DNA of 64,000 bases from JBGTLA01 sp041744375 (GTDB lineage Bacteria > Actinomycetota > Acidimicrobiia > Spongiisociales > ZC4RG35). The DNA is taken from the NCBI GenBank assembly GCA_041744375.1, contig JBGTLA010000130.1:16919-80918 (forward strand), given 5' to 3'. The translations under genes and the position numbers were made by a program. The notes beneath the pieces are model-generated. The model was given only the letters and a program-made list of their open reading frames with translations. It made no database searches and was not told the DNA's origin. Shown here in pieces: positions 33,647 to 42,283 of this stretch. The stretch's first letter is position 1. Each line of letters starts with the position of its first letter.

Positions 33647-34868
33647 GGTGCTGGTCATCAGAGACTGCCGGGCGGTAGATGAGCGGGGAGATCGCGACGG
33701 ACTTGTGGACATCGTCCTCGAAGGCGGTCGCATCGCTGAGATCCGGTCGGCGGGAAAGGCCAGGATACCGAAAGGCGCCCGTGAGTACCCGGGAGACGGA
33801 GCCACCGTGGTACCCGGACTGGTGAACATGCACGAGCACCTGGGCAACGCCCATCCCGGCACCTTGGAGGAGGAGGCCATCGCCGGCGAGGACGACACGG
33901 CCCGGGTGGTACGCATGGCTGGCAACGCCCAGAAGGCGCTCCGGGTTGGGGTCACCACCATGCGCCTGGTCGGAGAGAAAGGGGGTCTCGAGGTACGGGT
34001 GCGCGACGGCATTGAGATGGGGATCATCGAGGGGCCTCGGATTCGCACCGCCGGCGCCCCCCTCGACTTCAGAGGCGGCCATGGCGGAACCGTGGGCGCT
34101 CTGGAGGGCGAGTCGGCCGAGGAGTACGGACGTCTCGCCAGGGAGGTGATCGACTCGGGCGCTGACCTGCTCAAGCTGATGATCTGCGGAGGTGGGGCAG
34201 GCCAGGACCTCGACAACGTGCGTATGCCCCTCGAGGACTTCCAGGCTATCCGGGCCGCCGCCCGCGAAGCCGGAGTGAGGATGGCGCTCCACACTGCCGC
34301 CATCGACCACCCCATCATGGACGTCCTGCTCGATGACGGAGTGGACTCTCTGGAGCACTGCTACCGCCTCCCCGACCACATCTTGGAGCGCTGCCTGGCC
34401 CAAGACATCCTTCTGGTGATGACCCCCCTGGTCGGACGTTCTCCCGAGTACTTTCAGACCATCCGGCTCGCACCCGACATGGTGGAGAACCTCAACGAGG
34501 CCGGAAAGAGCCACTGGCCGGCGATCCGCAAGGCGGTGGAAAAGGGCGCCCGCCTCGCCCTGGGCACCGACTTCCATTCTCACCTGGAGTTCGGGAGCAC
34601 CTCGGCACCGGTGCGGGAGTTGGAGGTGTACGAGGAAGCGGGGGTGCAACCCACCGCCCTGCTCGCCCTGGCCAGCAGGAACGGAGCCTCATGGCTCGGC
34701 CTGGGAGACCAACTAGGTCTGGTGGAAGAGGGTTTCCTCGCCGACCTACTGGTCCTCGAGGAGAGCCCCCTCGAAAAGGGGGCGTCTGCCTTCCGCAACA
34801 TGCGCCAAGTCATTGCTAGGGGACGGCTCTACGAAACCAGGCCGCCCGAACCCCCGCCCGGGGCCTGA
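33639..34868 (+). CDS. Metal-dependent amidohydrolase (imidazolonepropionase-like)
   Basis: The 409-residue protein starts with a beta-sandwich segment (VLVIRDCRAVDERG, IVLEGGRIAEIRSAG) and then the barrel with VVPGLVNMHEHLG (H-x-H), DLLKLMICGGGAG (lysine, probably carboxylated), MALHTAAIDHPIMD, VDSLEHCYR and LALGTDFHSHLEF (catalytic aspartate). Such enzymes hydrolyse cyclic amides or X-Pro type peptides. It overlaps the upstream hydrolase gene, and its 3' end overlaps the convergent OppF-like gene by 40 bases. Confidence 0.9.
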   Translation: MDEVLVIRDCRAVDERGDRDGLVDIVLEGGRIAEIRSAGKARIPKGAREYPGDGATVVPGLVNMHEHLGNAHPGTLEEEAIAGEDDTARVVRMAGNAQKALRVGVTTMRLVGEKGGLEVRVRDGIEMGIIEGPRIRTAGAPLDFRGGHGGTVGALEGESAEEYGRLAREVIDSGADLLKLMICGGGAGQDLDNVRMPLEDFQAIRAAAREAGVRMALHTAAIDHPIMDVLLDDGVDSLEHCYRLPDHILERCLAQDILLVMTPLVGRSPEYFQTIRLAPDMVENLNEAGKSHWPAIRKAVEKGARLALGTDFHSHLEFGSTSAPVRELEVYEEAGVQPTALLALASRNGASWLGLGDQLGLVEEGFLADLLVLEESPLEKGASAFRNMRQVIARGRLYETRPPEPPPGA

Positions 34869-35866
34869 GGGCTTTCGCCTCCGGCCCAGGATTTCTCTGC
34901 CTGCAGCCAGCAGGCACATCTCCGTCGTTCGCCAACGTCGAGCAGCGCCGGCTCCTCCACCGGGCATCTCTCGAAGGCATGCTTGCATCGGGGGTGGAAG
35001 CGGCAGCCCGTGGGAGGAATGGCTGGATCAGGGATGTCCCCGGCGAGCGCTTCGGGGAGTGTGCCCAGGCCGTCGTGAGCTGGCGCCGCGGCGATCAGTG
35101 CCTGGCTATACGGGTGGAGAGGCTGGGCCCAAAGCTGGTCTGTCGAGGCCGACTCGACCACCTTCCCCAGGTACATCACGGTGACCACATCGGCCACCTG
35201 ACGAACGATGGCCAAGTCGTGGGAGATGAAGAGGATGCCGATCCCCAGGTCTCGGGCCAGCTCGGCCAGCAGATTGGATATTTGCGCCTGTGCCGACGCG
35301 TCAAGGGCGGAAATTGGCTCGTCAGCGATGATCACCGTGGGGTCGGCCACCAGGGAGCGGGCCACACAGATCCGCTGCCGCTGCCCTCCGCTGAAGTCGC
35401 TGGGGTAACGCTTGGTTGCCGCCTCCGGCAACCCGACCCGCTCCAATGCCACCAGGATCCGGCGGTCGCGATCAGGAGAAGGCGTGTCCTGAGAGCGGCG
35501 TAGGGCGTCGGCGAGCTGGTCGCCCACGGTGCGGCGCGGGTTGAGGGAGGCATGGGCATCCTGGAAGATCATCTGCAGTCGGCGGAAATGCCGGGGCCGT
35601 GGCCTCAGACCCAGGGGCTTCACCGGCTTCCCCTCGAAATCGATGCTTCCCGAGGTGATCCCCACCAGGCCGGTCGCCGCCCGTCCCAGAGTCGACTTGC
35701 CGCACCCCGACTCGCCCACCAGTCCGTGAACCTGACCACGGAGCACATCGAGGCTCATCCCGGCCAGGGCTCGTACGCTCGGCATGTGTTTCCGCTTGTA
35801 CTCCACGACCACGTCGCGCGCTCGCAGTGCCACCTCCTTGCTATCGAGCTCGAACTGGCCGCTCAA
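34829..35866 (-). CDS. Oligopeptide/dipeptide ABC transporter ATPase (OppF/DppF type)
   Basis: TTG 35866 overlaps the stop of the preceding ATPase gene (TTGA) with GGAG a few bases upstream, giving 345 residues. Motifs are Walker A GLVGESGCGKSTLGRA, FSGGQRQRICVARSL, Walker B VIIADEPISALD and the C-terminal oligopeptide-transporter domain with PTGCRFHPRCKHAFERCPVEEP, whose cysteines in other family members can hold an iron-sulfur cluster. It is the last gene of the opp-like operon and its end overlaps the amidohydrolase gene on the other strand. Confidence 0.92.
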   Translation of the reverse strand: MSGQFELDSKEVALRARDVVVEYKRKHMPSVRALAGMSLDVLRGQVHGLVGESGCGKSTLGRAATGLVGITSGSIDFEGKPVKPLGLRPRPRHFRRLQMIFQDAHASLNPRRTVGDQLADALRRSQDTPSPDRDRRILVALERVGLPEAATKRYPSDFSGGQRQRICVARSLVADPTVIIADEPISALDASAQAQISNLLAELARDLGIGILFISHDLAIVRQVADVVTVMYLGKVVESASTDQLWAQPLHPYSQALIAAAPAHDGLGTLPEALAGDIPDPAIPPTGCRFHPRCKHAFERCPVEEPALLDVGERRRCACWLQAEKSWAGGESPQAPGGGSGGLVS

Positions 35867-36855
35867 CCTTCGACTCCAAGGAGCGCCCTGCCGGCGAATG
35901 GGGCAACCGGACAGGCGGAGAGCCGGGCGCCGGATAGCGGCATAAGGCTCGGGACCTCGATCGAACAGGACTCCTCGGCGTACTGACAACGAGGGTGGAA
36001 GGAACAGCCGGGCGGCCGGGCATCGGGCGTGGCTGCGGTGCCGGGGATAGGCTGGAGTTGCCGACCTTGCTGTTGGGGATCGGGCAGCGCCATCAGAAGG
36101 TTCTTGGTGTAGGGATGCTGCGGGTCCTGTAGGAGAGGTTTCGTAGGACCCATCTCCGCCACCCGCCCTGCGTAAAAGACCGCCAGGCGGTCGGCCAGGC
36201 TCGACATCACCCCCAAGTCGTGAGTTACCAAGATCACGGCCATCCCTCGGTCACGGCGTATCTGGTCGAGGAGACGGAGAATCCCGGCCTGCACGGTGAC
36301 GTCGAGGGCGGTGGTGGGCTCATCTGCGACAAGCAGCTTGGGCTCACAAGCCAGAGCCATGGCGATAACGATGCGCTGTCGCATGCCGCCCGAGAACTGG
36401 TGCGGGTGCGCTTCGATAGCGCGGCGGGCATTGGGGATGCGGACCTCCTCGAGCAACGAGACAGCCCTGACCCGTGCAGCCCTCCGCCCCAGACCGAGAT
36501 GGCGGCGCATGTGCTCCGTGAGCTGGCGCTCGATGGACACCATGGGATGCAGAGTGGTCATCGGGTCCTGGAAGACCACGCCCACCTCTCTACCACGGAC
36601 CTGCTGCAGCTGACGTCGGCCCAGCGTCAAGAGATCCCGCCCGCCGAATGTCGCCGAACCGGTAACGACAGCGTTGGGGGGGATCAGTCCCAGCAGAGCG
36701 AGCACTGTCATCGTCTTGCCGCTTCCGCTCTCCCCGGCGATCCCCAGCACCTCGCCCGACCGAACGTCGAAATCGACCCCATCTACGATGGTCATCGGCC
36801 CGTGCGCACCCGGAATCCGGATCCGCAAGCCCCTGACGGAGAGCAGCTGATCCAT
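35863..36855 (-). CDS. Oligopeptide/dipeptide ABC transporter ATPase (OppD/DppD type)
   Basis: ATG 36855 overlaps the stop of the permease gene and gives 330 residues beginning MDQLLSVRGLRIRIPG. Walker A is GIAGESGSGKTMTVLAL, the signature FSGGMRQRIVIAMAL and Walker B LLVADEPTTALDV. The C-terminus has PPGCSFHPRCQYAEESC, the same cysteine-bearing domain as its partner. It forms the ATPase heterodimer with the 34829 product. Confidence 0.93.
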   Translation of the reverse strand: MDQLLSVRGLRIRIPGAHGPMTIVDGVDFDVRSGEVLGIAGESGSGKTMTVLALLGLIPPNAVVTGSATFGGRDLLTLGRRQLQQVRGREVGVVFQDPMTTLHPMVSIERQLTEHMRRHLGLGRRAARVRAVSLLEEVRIPNARRAIEAHPHQFSGGMRQRIVIAMALACEPKLLVADEPTTALDVTVQAGILRLLDQIRRDRGMAVILVTHDLGVMSSLADRLAVFYAGRVAEMGPTKPLLQDPQHPYTKNLLMALPDPQQQGRQLQPIPGTAATPDARPPGCSFHPRCQYAEESCSIEVPSLMPLSGARLSACPVAPFAGRALLGVEG

Positions 36856-37757
36856 CAGCGAATTGCCCGGGTGATCTTGGGGTCGAGCGTGTCTCGGAAG
36901 CTGTCCCCGATGAAGTTGAAGGCGAGCACGGCGCTGAGGATGGCCAGCCCGGGAAATAGTCCCACCCACCAGCGGTTGAAGGCCAGAGCCCCCGACGCAA
37001 CCATCGCCCCCCACTCCGGGTAGGGCGGCTGGGCACCCAGCCCTAGAAACGACAGTCCGGCCAGCCAGAGCGTGGCGTTTCCCAGCTCCAGCATGGCGAG
37101 CACCGTGATCGGGCCCGCCACGTTGGGGAGAATCTCAGAGAAGAGGGCCTCCCGTGACGACGCTCCGGTGAGCCGGCTGGCCAGGACGTACTCCATCTCC
37201 CGGGCGGACAGGACCAGGCTCCTCATCACCCGAGCGTAAATGGGCCAGGCCACCACCACCACAGCGAGGACGGCGTTTCTCAAACTCGGTCCCAGGGCCG
37301 CTGCCACCGCCATGGCGAGGATGATCGCCGGGAAGGCGAACACCAGGTCGGCGAATCGCATGATGGCCTCGTCGACCAGTCCAGAGAGATAACCGGCGAT
37401 GCCGCCCAGGAGGGAGCCGACCACAGATGCCAGGGCAACCAGCATCACGGCCAGCGGAAGGGTGATGCGCGACCCGTGGATCACCCGCGAAAAGACGTCT
37501 CTCCCCAGCTGGTCAGTTCCGAACCAGTGCTCGGCGGAGGGAGGTGCATAGATGTCGGCGGTCTGCTGCAGCGGCCCATAGGGGGCGATCCAGGGGGCGA
37601 AGAGGGCGGCCAGCACCCAACCGGCCACTATGAAAAGCCCGACCACTGCCAGGGGCCGACGCCATACCGATCGGAAGGCCACCCTCTGACGCTTCGCCAG
37701 GAGCCGATCGGCGCGGTCATCGGCGCTTTCCATCTCGCCCCCGGTCATGAAATTCAA
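36855..37757 (-). CDS. Oligopeptide/dipeptide ABC transporter permease (OppC/DppC type)
   Basis: The 300-residue membrane protein starts with the cytosolic tail and first helix typical of DppC (RRPLAVVGLFIVAGWVLAAL), then APPSAEHWFGTDQLGRDVFSRVIHGSRI, a hallmark of the family. The EAA-type loop is ASRLTGASSREALFSEILPN. It follows the OppB-like gene by 13 bp and overlaps the OppD-like ATPase gene. Confidence 0.94.
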   Translation of the reverse strand: MNFMTGGEMESADDRADRLLAKRQRVAFRSVWRRPLAVVGLFIVAGWVLAALFAPWIAPYGPLQQTADIYAPPSAEHWFGTDQLGRDVFSRVIHGSRITLPLAVMLVALASVVGSLLGGIAGYLSGLVDEAIMRFADLVFAFPAIILAMAVAAALGPSLRNAVLAVVVVAWPIYARVMRSLVLSAREMEYVLASRLTGASSREALFSEILPNVAGPITVLAMLELGNATLWLAGLSFLGLGAQPPYPEWGAMVASGALAFNRWWVGLFPGLAILSAVLAFNFIGDSFRDTLDPKITRAIR

Positions 37758-37770
37758 CTCAGTCCTCCCA

Positions 37771-38799
37771 TCAACTCAGCCTTATCCGCGGATCGATCAC
37801 GGCATAGAGGAGGTCCACCACGAAGTTGATGACGATGTACAGCATCGCCACAAACACCGTAATCCCCATGATTGCCGGCAGATCCAAGGAGATTGCGCTC
37901 AGGTAGGCGTACTGGCCCAGCCCGGGGAAGGCGAAGATCGACTCGACAAACACCGTTCCAGAGAGGAGGACCCCGAACACAACCCCGGACACCGTCGTGA
38001 TAGGGACCAGGGCGGCCCTCAGCACGTGGCGGAAGGCGACTGATATCCCGGAAAGGCCCTTGGCCCGGGCCGTCCTCACGAAGTCCTCGCCCAGGGCCTC
38101 GAGCACCGCCGATCGCGAAAACCGAGTGATCAGACTGACGGCGTAGATGCTGAGGACAAGTGCCGGCAGCAGCAGATAGGCTGTGGCCGTTCGGAGGAGC
38201 CTCCAGTCACCCGCCAGGGCGGCGTCGACGCTGAAGGCCCCGGTGACGGTGGGCGGGGGGAGCATCCCTGGAGGGAGCCTTCCGGTGCCCGTCATCAGGC
38301 CAAACTGCACACGCGCCAGGTAGAAAACGACCAGGGCGACCCAGAAAATCGGCATCGACACCCCGACCAGGGAAATCACACGGATCACCTGGTCAGGCAG
38401 CCGGTTGTGGAAGATGCCGGCCACCGTCCCGGCTGCCACCCCCACCGTCAACGCCAGGATCGTGGCTAGCAATGCCAACTCCATGGAGGCGGGTGCGTGT
38501 TTGGCCAGCTCATCGAGCACCGGCAGCCGGGTGCGTCGGGAGGTACCGAGGTCCCCCTGCACCAGATTCGTCATGTAGGTGAAGTACTGGACAGGCACGG
38601 GATCATCTAGCCGGTAATGCTCGCGGTACCGGGCCACCGCCACAGGGTCGGACATCCCTGCCTCACCGAGGAGCGACAGAAGGGGGTTACTCGGCACCAA
38701 GCTGGTGAGGGTGAAGGTGACCATCGTCACGCCCACCAAGAGGATCACGGCCGCCACCAACCGGCGAATGACAAACCGGCGAAGATTGGCGGCTGCCAT
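37771..38799 (-). CDS. Oligopeptide/dipeptide ABC transporter permease (OppB/DppB type)
   Basis: The 342-residue permease begins FVIRRLVAAVILLVGVTMVTF, the standard first helix, then YFTYMTNLVQGDLGTS and the coupling loop VRTARAKGLSGISVAFRHVL. About six membrane segments are visible and the end LLYAVIDPRIRLS fits. It is the first gene of the four-gene opp-like operon. Its promoter region, shared with the divergent RidA gene, contains two operator-like elements and a perfect hairpin. No binding-protein gene is in this operon. Confidence 0.94.
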   Translation of the reverse strand: MAAANLRRFVIRRLVAAVILLVGVTMVTFTLTSLVPSNPLLSLLGEAGMSDPVAVARYREHYRLDDPVPVQYFTYMTNLVQGDLGTSRRTRLPVLDELAKHAPASMELALLATILALTVGVAAGTVAGIFHNRLPDQVIRVISLVGVSMPIFWVALVVFYLARVQFGLMTGTGRLPPGMLPPPTVTGAFSVDAALAGDWRLLRTATAYLLLPALVLSIYAVSLITRFSRSAVLEALGEDFVRTARAKGLSGISVAFRHVLRAALVPITTVSGVVFGVLLSGTVFVESIFAFPGLGQYAYLSAISLDLPAIMGITVFVAMLYIVINFVVDLLYAVIDPRIRLS

Positions 38800-38865
38800 G
38801 GCTACCAGCCTCAGGTCCCGTTCATACGGCTTTGGCCGTACCGTGTGGCCAGCTGAATGTCACCT

Positions 38866-38885
38866 GCGGGACAGTAGTGTCCCGC
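38866..38885. repeat. Perfect inverted repeat in the opp-ridA divergent region
   Basis: GCGGGACA-gtag-TGTCCCGC has 8-bp arms and a 4-base loop. It lies 67 bp upstream of the OppB-like gene start and 165 bp from the RidA start. Since no gene ends here it is more likely an operator or leader hairpin than a terminator. Confidence 0.5.
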
Positions 38886-38945
38886 CATTCCGAAGAATCC
38901 TGGCGGGAACTAAGGAGCGCCCCTTGGTCGGGACGCTGGCCTGGG

Positions 38946-38978
38946 CCAATATGCTGCACATCGATTAATTTACTGGAA
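38946..38978. promoter_or_regulatory. Two operator-like elements of the amide/peptide island
   Basis: On the minus strand CAGTAAATTAA (38965-38975, within TTCCAGTAAATTAAT) and CAGCATATTGG (38947-38957) repeat the island element CAGTATATTGA. Spacing is about 18 bp, close to the arrangement at 24849/24868, and the outer copy shares 13 of 15 bases with TTCCAGTAAATTGAA there. They lie between the divergent opp-like operon and the RidA gene. Confidence 0.52.
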
Positions 38979-39049
38979 CGGTTCTCCCCCAGCAACGTCC
39001 CATCCGGGATTGGGCCAAAAGCGAGAACTCAAGCGATAGAGGAGAGAAA

Positions 39050-39442
39050 ATGACCACCCAACGCTTCTGGTCCGGCTCCCCTTGGGAGTCCAAGGCCGGC
39101 TACTGCCGGGCGATACGGGTAGACGACCGGATATGGGTGTCGGGAACCGGGCCGTTCCGCGACGGGGAGCTGGTCCACCCCGGCGATCCGGCCCGGCAGG
39201 CGGAGCGGTGCTTCGAAATCGTCCTTGAAGCGCTCGCCGAATTGGGCTCCGCTCCCGAACACGTCGTGGCGGTACGCATGTATGTAACCGACATCGGCGC
39301 CGCCGCCGAGTTCTCCGAAGCTCATCGGCGGGCGTTTGGCGCGTACCCGCCGACGTCCACTCTCATACAGGTATCGGCGCTGGTCCACCCCGAGATGCTC
39401 ATTGAGGTCGAGGCTGAGGCGATAGTCCGCGAGGCAGTCTGA
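39050..39442 (+). CDS. RidA/YjgF-family protein
   Basis: The 130-residue protein carries the family pattern AIRVDDRIWVSGTGPF, GDPARQAERCFEIVLEALAELG, EHVVAVRMYVTDI with the ligand-binding arginine, and LVHPEMLIEVEAEAIV with the late glutamate. RidA proteins deaminate reactive enamine/imine intermediates. That fits the neighbouring FAD amine oxidase, whose imino products need such hydrolysis. Strong AGAGGAGAGAAA precedes ATG 39050. It is divergent from the opp-like operon. Confidence 0.92.
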   Translation: MTTQRFWSGSPWESKAGYCRAIRVDDRIWVSGTGPFRDGELVHPGDPARQAERCFEIVLEALAELGSAPEHVVAVRMYVTDIGAAAEFSEAHRRAFGAYPPTSTLIQVSALVHPEMLIEVEAEAIVREAV

Positions 39443-39447
39443 AAGCA

Positions 39448-40239
39448 CTACCAGCGGGGCAAGGCGTCCAGGAAGCCGTCAATGGCGTCGGCGGTCATCT
39501 GAAAGGCGTCCCAGAGGACCACGTGGCCTCCCGGCACCGTCACCTCCTCGAGCCTGCGTTCCAGCCTGGTCCGCAGCAGATCTCGCTGCGGGTCCGTGAC
39601 TAAGCCAGAGTCGCGCCCCGTGATCAGCAGGGTGGGAACCACCGTAAGCGGTGGCAGCTCGGTGGCGCACTCCCCCCAGGCGGTGACCGCCGCCGCCTGC
39701 TCGTACCTAAGTCGAAAGCGCCCATCGTGAGAGGACACCAAGTGGATCTCGGCCTCCTCCTCCAGGTAGGGCCGGGAGCTCTCACGAACAAATCCCGACT
39801 CGATGCGCTCGGCGATGGCATCTTCCCTGTTTCGGTAGACCCTCTCCGGCCTCTCCGAGTCGGCCCCCTCTCGGGCCCGCGCCGGGGAGAGCTGGATGGC
39901 GGGGTCGAGGAGCACCGTCCCGGCAACACGTTCGGGGTCGGTGGCACAGGCCTCTAGGGCGAGGCGGCCTCCGAAGGAGTGACCAATCCACACCGCCGCT
40001 CCAATCCCCAGGGTGTCCATTGTCTCGCGAACGTCGCCCAAGTGGATGCCGATGCCCCATGGGGGGTCGAAGGTGGAGCGGCCATGGCCCCGCAGGTCGA
40101 GGGCTACCACATGAAAGCGGTCGGCGAGCCGCTCCTCGGCCAGCTTCCTGAAGCGGAGGCCGTAGGCCCGTATGCCGTGGAGGCAAATCACCGGAGGGTG
40201 GGCCGGATCCCCCCAGGTGTAGCTGGCGAGTACCGTCAT
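39448..40239 (-). CDS. Alpha/beta hydrolase
   Basis: ATG 40239 gives 263 residues starting MTVLASYTWGDPAHPPVICL; the frame continues upstream but without hydrolase sequence. Landmarks are ICLHGIRAYGLRFRKLAEE (oxyanion HG), LRGHGRSTFDPPWG, WIGHSFGGRLALEAC (nucleophile serine) and TVPGGHVVLWD (histidine). The family includes esterases, lactonases and C-C hydrolases. The operator-like TGAATATATTGAA ends about 4 bases before the ATG, leaving little room for a ribosome-binding site. It converges with the RidA gene with only 5 bases between them. Confidence 0.88.
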   Translation of the reverse strand: MTVLASYTWGDPAHPPVICLHGIRAYGLRFRKLAEERLADRFHVVALDLRGHGRSTFDPPWGIGIHLGDVRETMDTLGIGAAVWIGHSFGGRLALEACATDPERVAGTVLLDPAIQLSPARAREGADSERPERVYRNREDAIAERIESGFVRESSRPYLEEEAEIHLVSSHDGRFRLRYEQAAAVTAWGECATELPPLTVVPTLLITGRDSGLVTDPQRDLLRTRLERRLEEVTVPGGHVVLWDAFQMTADAIDGFLDALPRW

Positions 40240-40242
40240 GAC

Positions 40243-40256
40243 TTCAATATATTCAC
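40243..40256. promoter_or_regulatory. Operator-like palindrome at the hydrolase start
   Basis: TTCAATATATTCAC on the plus strand (minus strand GTGAATATATTGAA) is the most symmetrical copy of the island element, close to the full palindrome TTCAATATATTGAA. It lies 3-17 bases upstream of ATG 40239, so a bound protein would block transcription or the transcript start directly. Confidence 0.55.
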
Positions 40257-40658
40257 CGTCGGCGCAACTTGCTGATCGGTTTCCGGGAGTTGTTCCATGG
40301 CGCGTGTTCCGACAGGTCAAGCTCGGTCGCAAAGGAAGACGACGCCGAAGGCAGAATCTCGTCTGCCGCCTCAGCTGCATCATCGCCGTAACCAAAGAGG
40401 ACGAAACCCGCCGGCGCCTAGGAGATTGTCCCTCCCAAGGTGTGAGGAACTCGAGTTCAGGAGCTTATTGACCCTTCAGACCGTTAGACGGCGCCGCCTC
40501 CAGCCAGTTGGGAACGTCAAATCGCGCCGACTCAAGCCCCCGGTAGTCTGTTGACGCCCCACCAAGATATTTGTTGGCGAAGACGACTTCCCCATCGCTG
40601 AAGATCGGAGCATCATGGAAGCGGCACGCCCCGGACTCGTGTCGCCTGGCTTAGCCTC
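40257..40658. other. Intergenic stretch upstream of the MFS gene
   Basis: About 400 bases with only short frames that lack family features. No RNA gene or repeat was recognised. It separates the amide/peptide island from the mixed region that follows. Confidence 0.4.
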
Positions 40659-41828
40659 GTGAACTCGCTGAAGACCGCTCTACCGCGGCGCGCGGTCGCG
40701 GTGGGTGCCCTTGTGTTGGTCGTATCTTCGCTACCCGTGTTCTTCACTGGCGCAATGGCGGTGGAGCTCACAACAGACCTGAGGTTTGGGCCAGTCGGGC
40801 TTGGGTCGGCATTCGCATCATTCTTCGCGGCGTTGGCGGTCAGCTCGATCCACCTGGGCCGGCTTAGCGATCGGTTCGGCGCGATACTGTCCCTGCGGCT
40901 CGCCACTCTGGGAACGAGCGTGGCCACGGCAGGCATCGCCGTTTTCGCGGTCAACTGGCCGACCTTGGTGGCGTGGCTGTTGCTTGCCGGTGTGTCGGCC
41001 GCGCTGGCCCAGCCAGCCGCAAACAGCCTGGTGTTTAACCGAGTGCGTTCGGAGCGATTGGGTTTGGCATTCGGGGTGATGCAGTCCGCGCCGCCGTTGG
41101 CATCAATGCTGGCGGGCTTAGCCGTTCCCGTTGTAGCGCTCACACTTAGCTGGCGCTGGGCGTACGGCATCGCGGCCGGGTGGGCACTGCTGATGGTGCC
41201 TGCGGTTGGGAAAGGTTCGGGGTTGCGGCTTCGCGACCGACGCGACAGTGGCAGCCGTCAGCCTTTGCGGGACCGCTCTCTGTTGGTGATGATGGGCGGC
41301 GGCCTTGGGCTGGCGTTTGCGACCAGCTCGGCAGCGCTGGGGTTCTTCGTCGACGCAGCTGTGGTCTCAGGCATGCCGCAGCGTGTGGCGGCTCTGGTGC
41401 TCGCCACTGCCAGTCTGGCGGCGATCGCTGTCCGCTTGATCGCCGGCATCGCGGTTGATCGAAGCGAAGTGCAGCCGTTGCGGGTATGTGCGGTGCTGTT
41501 GATCGTCGGCGCGGTTGGTCTCGCCCTGCTGTCGGTCGGGTCGCCTCCTATCATGGCAACCGGCGCGGTCTTCGGATTGGCCGGAACGTGGGGATTCCCG
41601 GGTGTGTTGATGTATGCGCTTGTACGCGCCTACCCGCTAACACCGGGCCGGGTCACCGGGGCGATGGCGGTGGCAGCCTTTGGTGCGGTGGCTGGTCCCA
41701 TTGGCTTCGGTATCCTGGTCGCCGGCTTCTCATACGAGGCCGCATGGGGGGCGGCCGCGCTTCTGGCGTTGGTGGCTGCTGGGGCGATGGCCCAGGGAGC
41801 GCAGCGCCTAGTCGAGGCGGCCTCGTAG
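40659..41828 (+). CDS. Major facilitator superfamily transporter
   Basis: The 389-residue protein starts with GTG and has about twelve hydrophobic segments in two halves. The first half includes LGRLSDRFGAILSLRLATLG, matching the MFS loop 2-3 motif (G-x-x-x-D-R-x-G). The second half starts near residue 205 (RSLLVMMGGGLGLAFATSS) and repeats a related loop, GIAVDRSEVQPLRV. The substrate is not evident; proteins of this type are uptake or efflux carriers for small organics. No partner genes adjoin it. Confidence 0.88.
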   Translation: MNSLKTALPRRAVAVGALVLVVSSLPVFFTGAMAVELTTDLRFGPVGLGSAFASFFAALAVSSIHLGRLSDRFGAILSLRLATLGTSVATAGIAVFAVNWPTLVAWLLLAGVSAALAQPAANSLVFNRVRSERLGLAFGVMQSAPPLASMLAGLAVPVVALTLSWRWAYGIAAGWALLMVPAVGKGSGLRLRDRRDSGSRQPLRDRSLLVMMGGGLGLAFATSSAALGFFVDAAVVSGMPQRVAALVLATASLAAIAVRLIAGIAVDRSEVQPLRVCAVLLIVGAVGLALLSVGSPPIMATGAVFGLAGTWGFPGVLMYALVRAYPLTPGRVTGAMAVAAFGAVAGPIGFGILVAGFSYEAAWGAAALLALVAAGAMAQGAQRLVEAAS

Positions 41829-42283
41829 TCCCAAGAACCAGATACAGCCACTTCGAGCACACTTGACCTCCAGCCCCGAGAGCCGGTCATCCGCCCTACC
41901 GCTTCACTTCAGTCTCGAACCTTGTTGCCCGCGCACTATTTTCACTCCAGCATGACAACGTCACCATGACCGAGATCGAAGGGTTGTCAGTGGCTCCCGC
42001 TACGGACCCTGATGAGGCGTCAGCAACGATCGGAAGCCTTTGAAGGGTTTCAGGCCATCAGGGTCCGAAACTCAAACGCCGGTAATTCTTGGGCTGGAAG
42101 CCCCGGGAGCGGGTTCTCCTGCCACCACTCGCACCAAGAGCGACCGATGGCTGAAAGCCAGCGCTCAGATGGTCGACGAACGCAGCCTGGCCCTGGTCCC
42201 GATGAGGTCAACAAAGAGCTGCCGTGATCAGTCCGGCGACACCCCAAGACCAGGGCCCACGCCTTCCCACCTAATCCCTGCTC
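41829..42283. other. Intergenic stretch, no gene seen
   Basis: About 450 bases between two converging genes. Frames present are short and arginine/serine-rich, typical of noncoding high-GC DNA. A pair of similar short segments (CTGATGAGGCGTCAG near 42010 and its surroundings) is not extended enough to call a repeat. Confidence 0.4.

Noticed and set aside
42005..42280. Possible short repeats in the gap before the ABM gene
   Set aside because: Similarity extends over only about a dozen bases and shows no regular spacing; no CRISPR-like array anywhere in the window.
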